Shown here: positions 6,262-6,860 of the stretch, piece by piece
How the letters are laid out: the number at the start of each line of letters is the position of its first letter
Numbering within the stretch: the stretch's first letter is position 1
Source: Planctomycetaceae bacterium
GTDB lineage: Bacteria; Planctomycetota; Planctomycetia; Pirellulales; UBA1268
Direction: 5' to 3'
DNA length: 6,860 nt
Assembly: GCA_003488325.1 (NCBI GenBank)
Contig: DNLZ01000189.1
Location: 851-7,710, forward strand
The notes under the pieces: model-generated
Database searches by the model: none
What the model saw: only the letters and a program-made list of their open reading frames with translations
What the model was told of the DNA's origin: nothing
Program-made: the position numbers and the translations under genes

Positions 6262-6615
6262 CTAGACGGAAACCCCGACTCGCCGCGATTTCGGGCCGCC
6301 GAAGCGGGACTCGATGCAGGCCATGATGCTGGCGAGGTGGGGCTCGGCGATCGTGTAGTAGACACACCGCCCCTCCTTCCCCACCCCCAGGAAGCCACAC
6401 CGCTGCATCAATCGCAGGTGCTCGGACGCCATGTGGCTCGGGATTTCGCATGCCTCGGCCAGTTCGCCCACCGTGTAGCGGCCGCCGAGCAGCATCTGCA
6501 CGATCCGGAGCCGATGGGGATGGGCAAGGGCCTTCAGGCATTCCGCCGCCTGGCCGAGGCTCTCGAGACTCGTGAGCTTCGGCGGGCGAGCAGACTTGCG
6601 CTTCGTGTCGACCAT
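6262..6615 (-). CDS. ArsR/SmtB-family transcriptional repressor
   Basis: This 117-residue winged helix-turn-helix protein has normal ArsR-family length. The pattern is clear: LKALAHPHRLRIVQMLL (27-43, helix 1-2 region), YTVGELAEACEIPSHMASEHLRLMQRCGFL (47-76, helix-turn-helix with recognition helix), then the wing VGKEGRCVYYTI (78-89) and a C-terminal dimer helix ASIMACIESRF (95-105). It has five cysteines (26, 56, 73, 84, 100). It lacks one at residue 40, where the persulfide sensors BigR and SqrR carry a sensing cysteine as I recall them. What it senses, whether thiol or metal, is therefore open. AGGG at 6624-6627 lies eight bases before the ATG. A TTG further upstream at 6681 is in frame but overlaps the predicted -10 box. 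It probably represses itself and the sulfur genes downstream on the same strand. Confidence 0.9.
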   Translation of the reverse strand: MVDTKRKSARPPKLTSLESLGQAAECLKALAHPHRLRIVQMLLGGRYTVGELAEACEIPSHMASEHLRLMQRCGFLGVGKEGRCVYYTIAEPHLASIMACIESRFGGPKSRRVGVSV

Positions 6616-6680
6616 GACGACGACCCTGACCGGGAAGAGGCGCGGGGCTGCATTCGCACCACCACGGCCACCTGACACCA

Positions 6681-6708
6681 ATCATATCGGAATATTCCGA
6701 TACGTCAA
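6681..6708 (-). promoter_or_regulatory. Promoter of the ArsR-family gene
   Basis: On the minus strand, TTGACG (6708-6703) and TATGAT (6686-6681) are spaced by 16 bases. Each differs from the sigma-70 consensus at one position. An A6 tract (6718-6713) lies just upstream like an UP element. The start of transcription would be near 6674, leaving a leader of about 60 nt before the ATG. Confidence 0.75.
6683..6703. promoter_or_regulatory. Candidate ArsR operator, copy 1 (autoregulatory, perfect palindrome)
   Basis: TATCGGAATATTCCGATA at 6685-6702 is a perfect 18-bp palindrome in a locally AT-rich stretch. It covers nearly the whole spacer between the -35 and -10 boxes of the repressor gene. The wider pattern CATATCG-N8-CGATAC is shared with the site at 6200-6220. 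Binding of the repressor here would block its own promoter. Confidence 0.8.
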
Positions 6709-6751
6709 TCAGTTTTTTCCGGTGGACCGGGAAATGGATCTATCGATCGCC

Positions 6752-6776
6752 ATGGCTCAAACGATTCCGGAGCCAT
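6752..6776. repeat. Inverted repeat upstream of the ArsR promoter
   Basis: ATGGCTC (6752-6758) and GAGCCAT (6770-6776) are perfect inverted 7-mers around an 11-nt loop. There is no T tract after it on either strand. It might end a transcript from outside the window or be chance. The stretch from 6709 to the window end otherwise shows only the A6/T6 tract and a GC-rich imperfect stem near 6808-6830, and no convincing gene. Confidence 0.35.
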
Positions 6777-6860
6777 CCCGACGGAGCACCCACGCCATGC
6801 CGGGCCACCGTCGGCCCCTCTCTCGGGGTCGGCACCGGGGGAGGGTATCCAGCCGGTGGT

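Noticed and set aside
6616..6681. Extended start of the ArsR gene at a TTG (6681)
   Set aside because: It would start inside the predicted -10 box; the added 22 residues do not resemble the family, and the ATG at 6615 has a ribosome binding site.
6685..6718. Plus-strand intrinsic terminator: palindrome followed by a T6 run
   Set aside because: The palindrome has no loop and is separated from the T run by ten bases; no plus-strand gene ends nearby. The operator reading explains it better.
6752..6860. Plus-strand gene starting at ATG 6752 and running off the window
   Set aside because: It has only 36 codons, an Arg-rich translation, no clear ribosome binding site and a start inside an inverted repeat. 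It cannot be excluded without the next bases.
1..6860. CRISPR array, tRNA, rRNA, insertion sequence or attachment site
   Set aside because: No spaced direct repeats, cloverleaf-like segments, transposase motifs or terminal repeats were found by eye.

Overview
The window is GC-rich, with almost no intergenic DNA except at its right end. It most likely comes from a member of the Planctomycetota. The main reason is the left edge, where the tail of a DUF1585-type (DUF1592/DUF1588/DUF1585) protein is followed at once by a DUF1552 protein with a twin-arginine leader, a pairing characteristic of that phylum. The exact lineage cannot be read from the window.

Layout. The plus strand carries the end of the DUF1585-type gene (to 275), the complete DUF1552 gene (305-1636) and a small exported Dabb-fold protein (1760-2176). 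The minus strand then carries a five-gene block, read right to left: an ArsR-family repressor (6615-6262), a membrane protein with two rhodanese domains around a YgaP-like membrane hairpin (6156-5197), a metallo-beta-lactamase/double-rhodanese protein of the persulfide dioxygenase (CstB-like) type (5154-3730), a TauE/SafE-family anion exporter (3733-2855, overlapping the previous gene by 4 nt) and an exported DsrE-family protein (2827-2252). The two strands converge at about 2177-2251. The last 150 bases hold the repressor's promoter and operator and no convincing gene.

How the genes fit together. The minus-strand block looks like a regulated sulfane-sulfur (persulfide/sulfide) handling or detoxification operon. 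Rhodaneses on both sides of the membrane and a periplasmic DsrE-like protein would carry or transfer sulfane sulfur. The dioxygenase fusion would oxidise glutathione- or other thiol-bound persulfide to sulfite, and the TauE/SafE protein would export sulfite or a related anion. The composition recalls the staphylococcal cst operon (TauE plus CstB), but the regulator is ArsR-type and no sulfide:quinone reductase is visible.

The most notable sequence signal is regulatory. A perfect 18-bp palindrome lies between near-consensus -35 and -10 boxes ahead of the repressor gene. The same half-sites with the same spacing (CATATCG-N8-CGATAC) recur in the gap between the repressor gene and the first rhodanese gene. 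This gives a specific predicted operator for this repressor. Functions are inferred from recognised families and motifs; no database search was possible.
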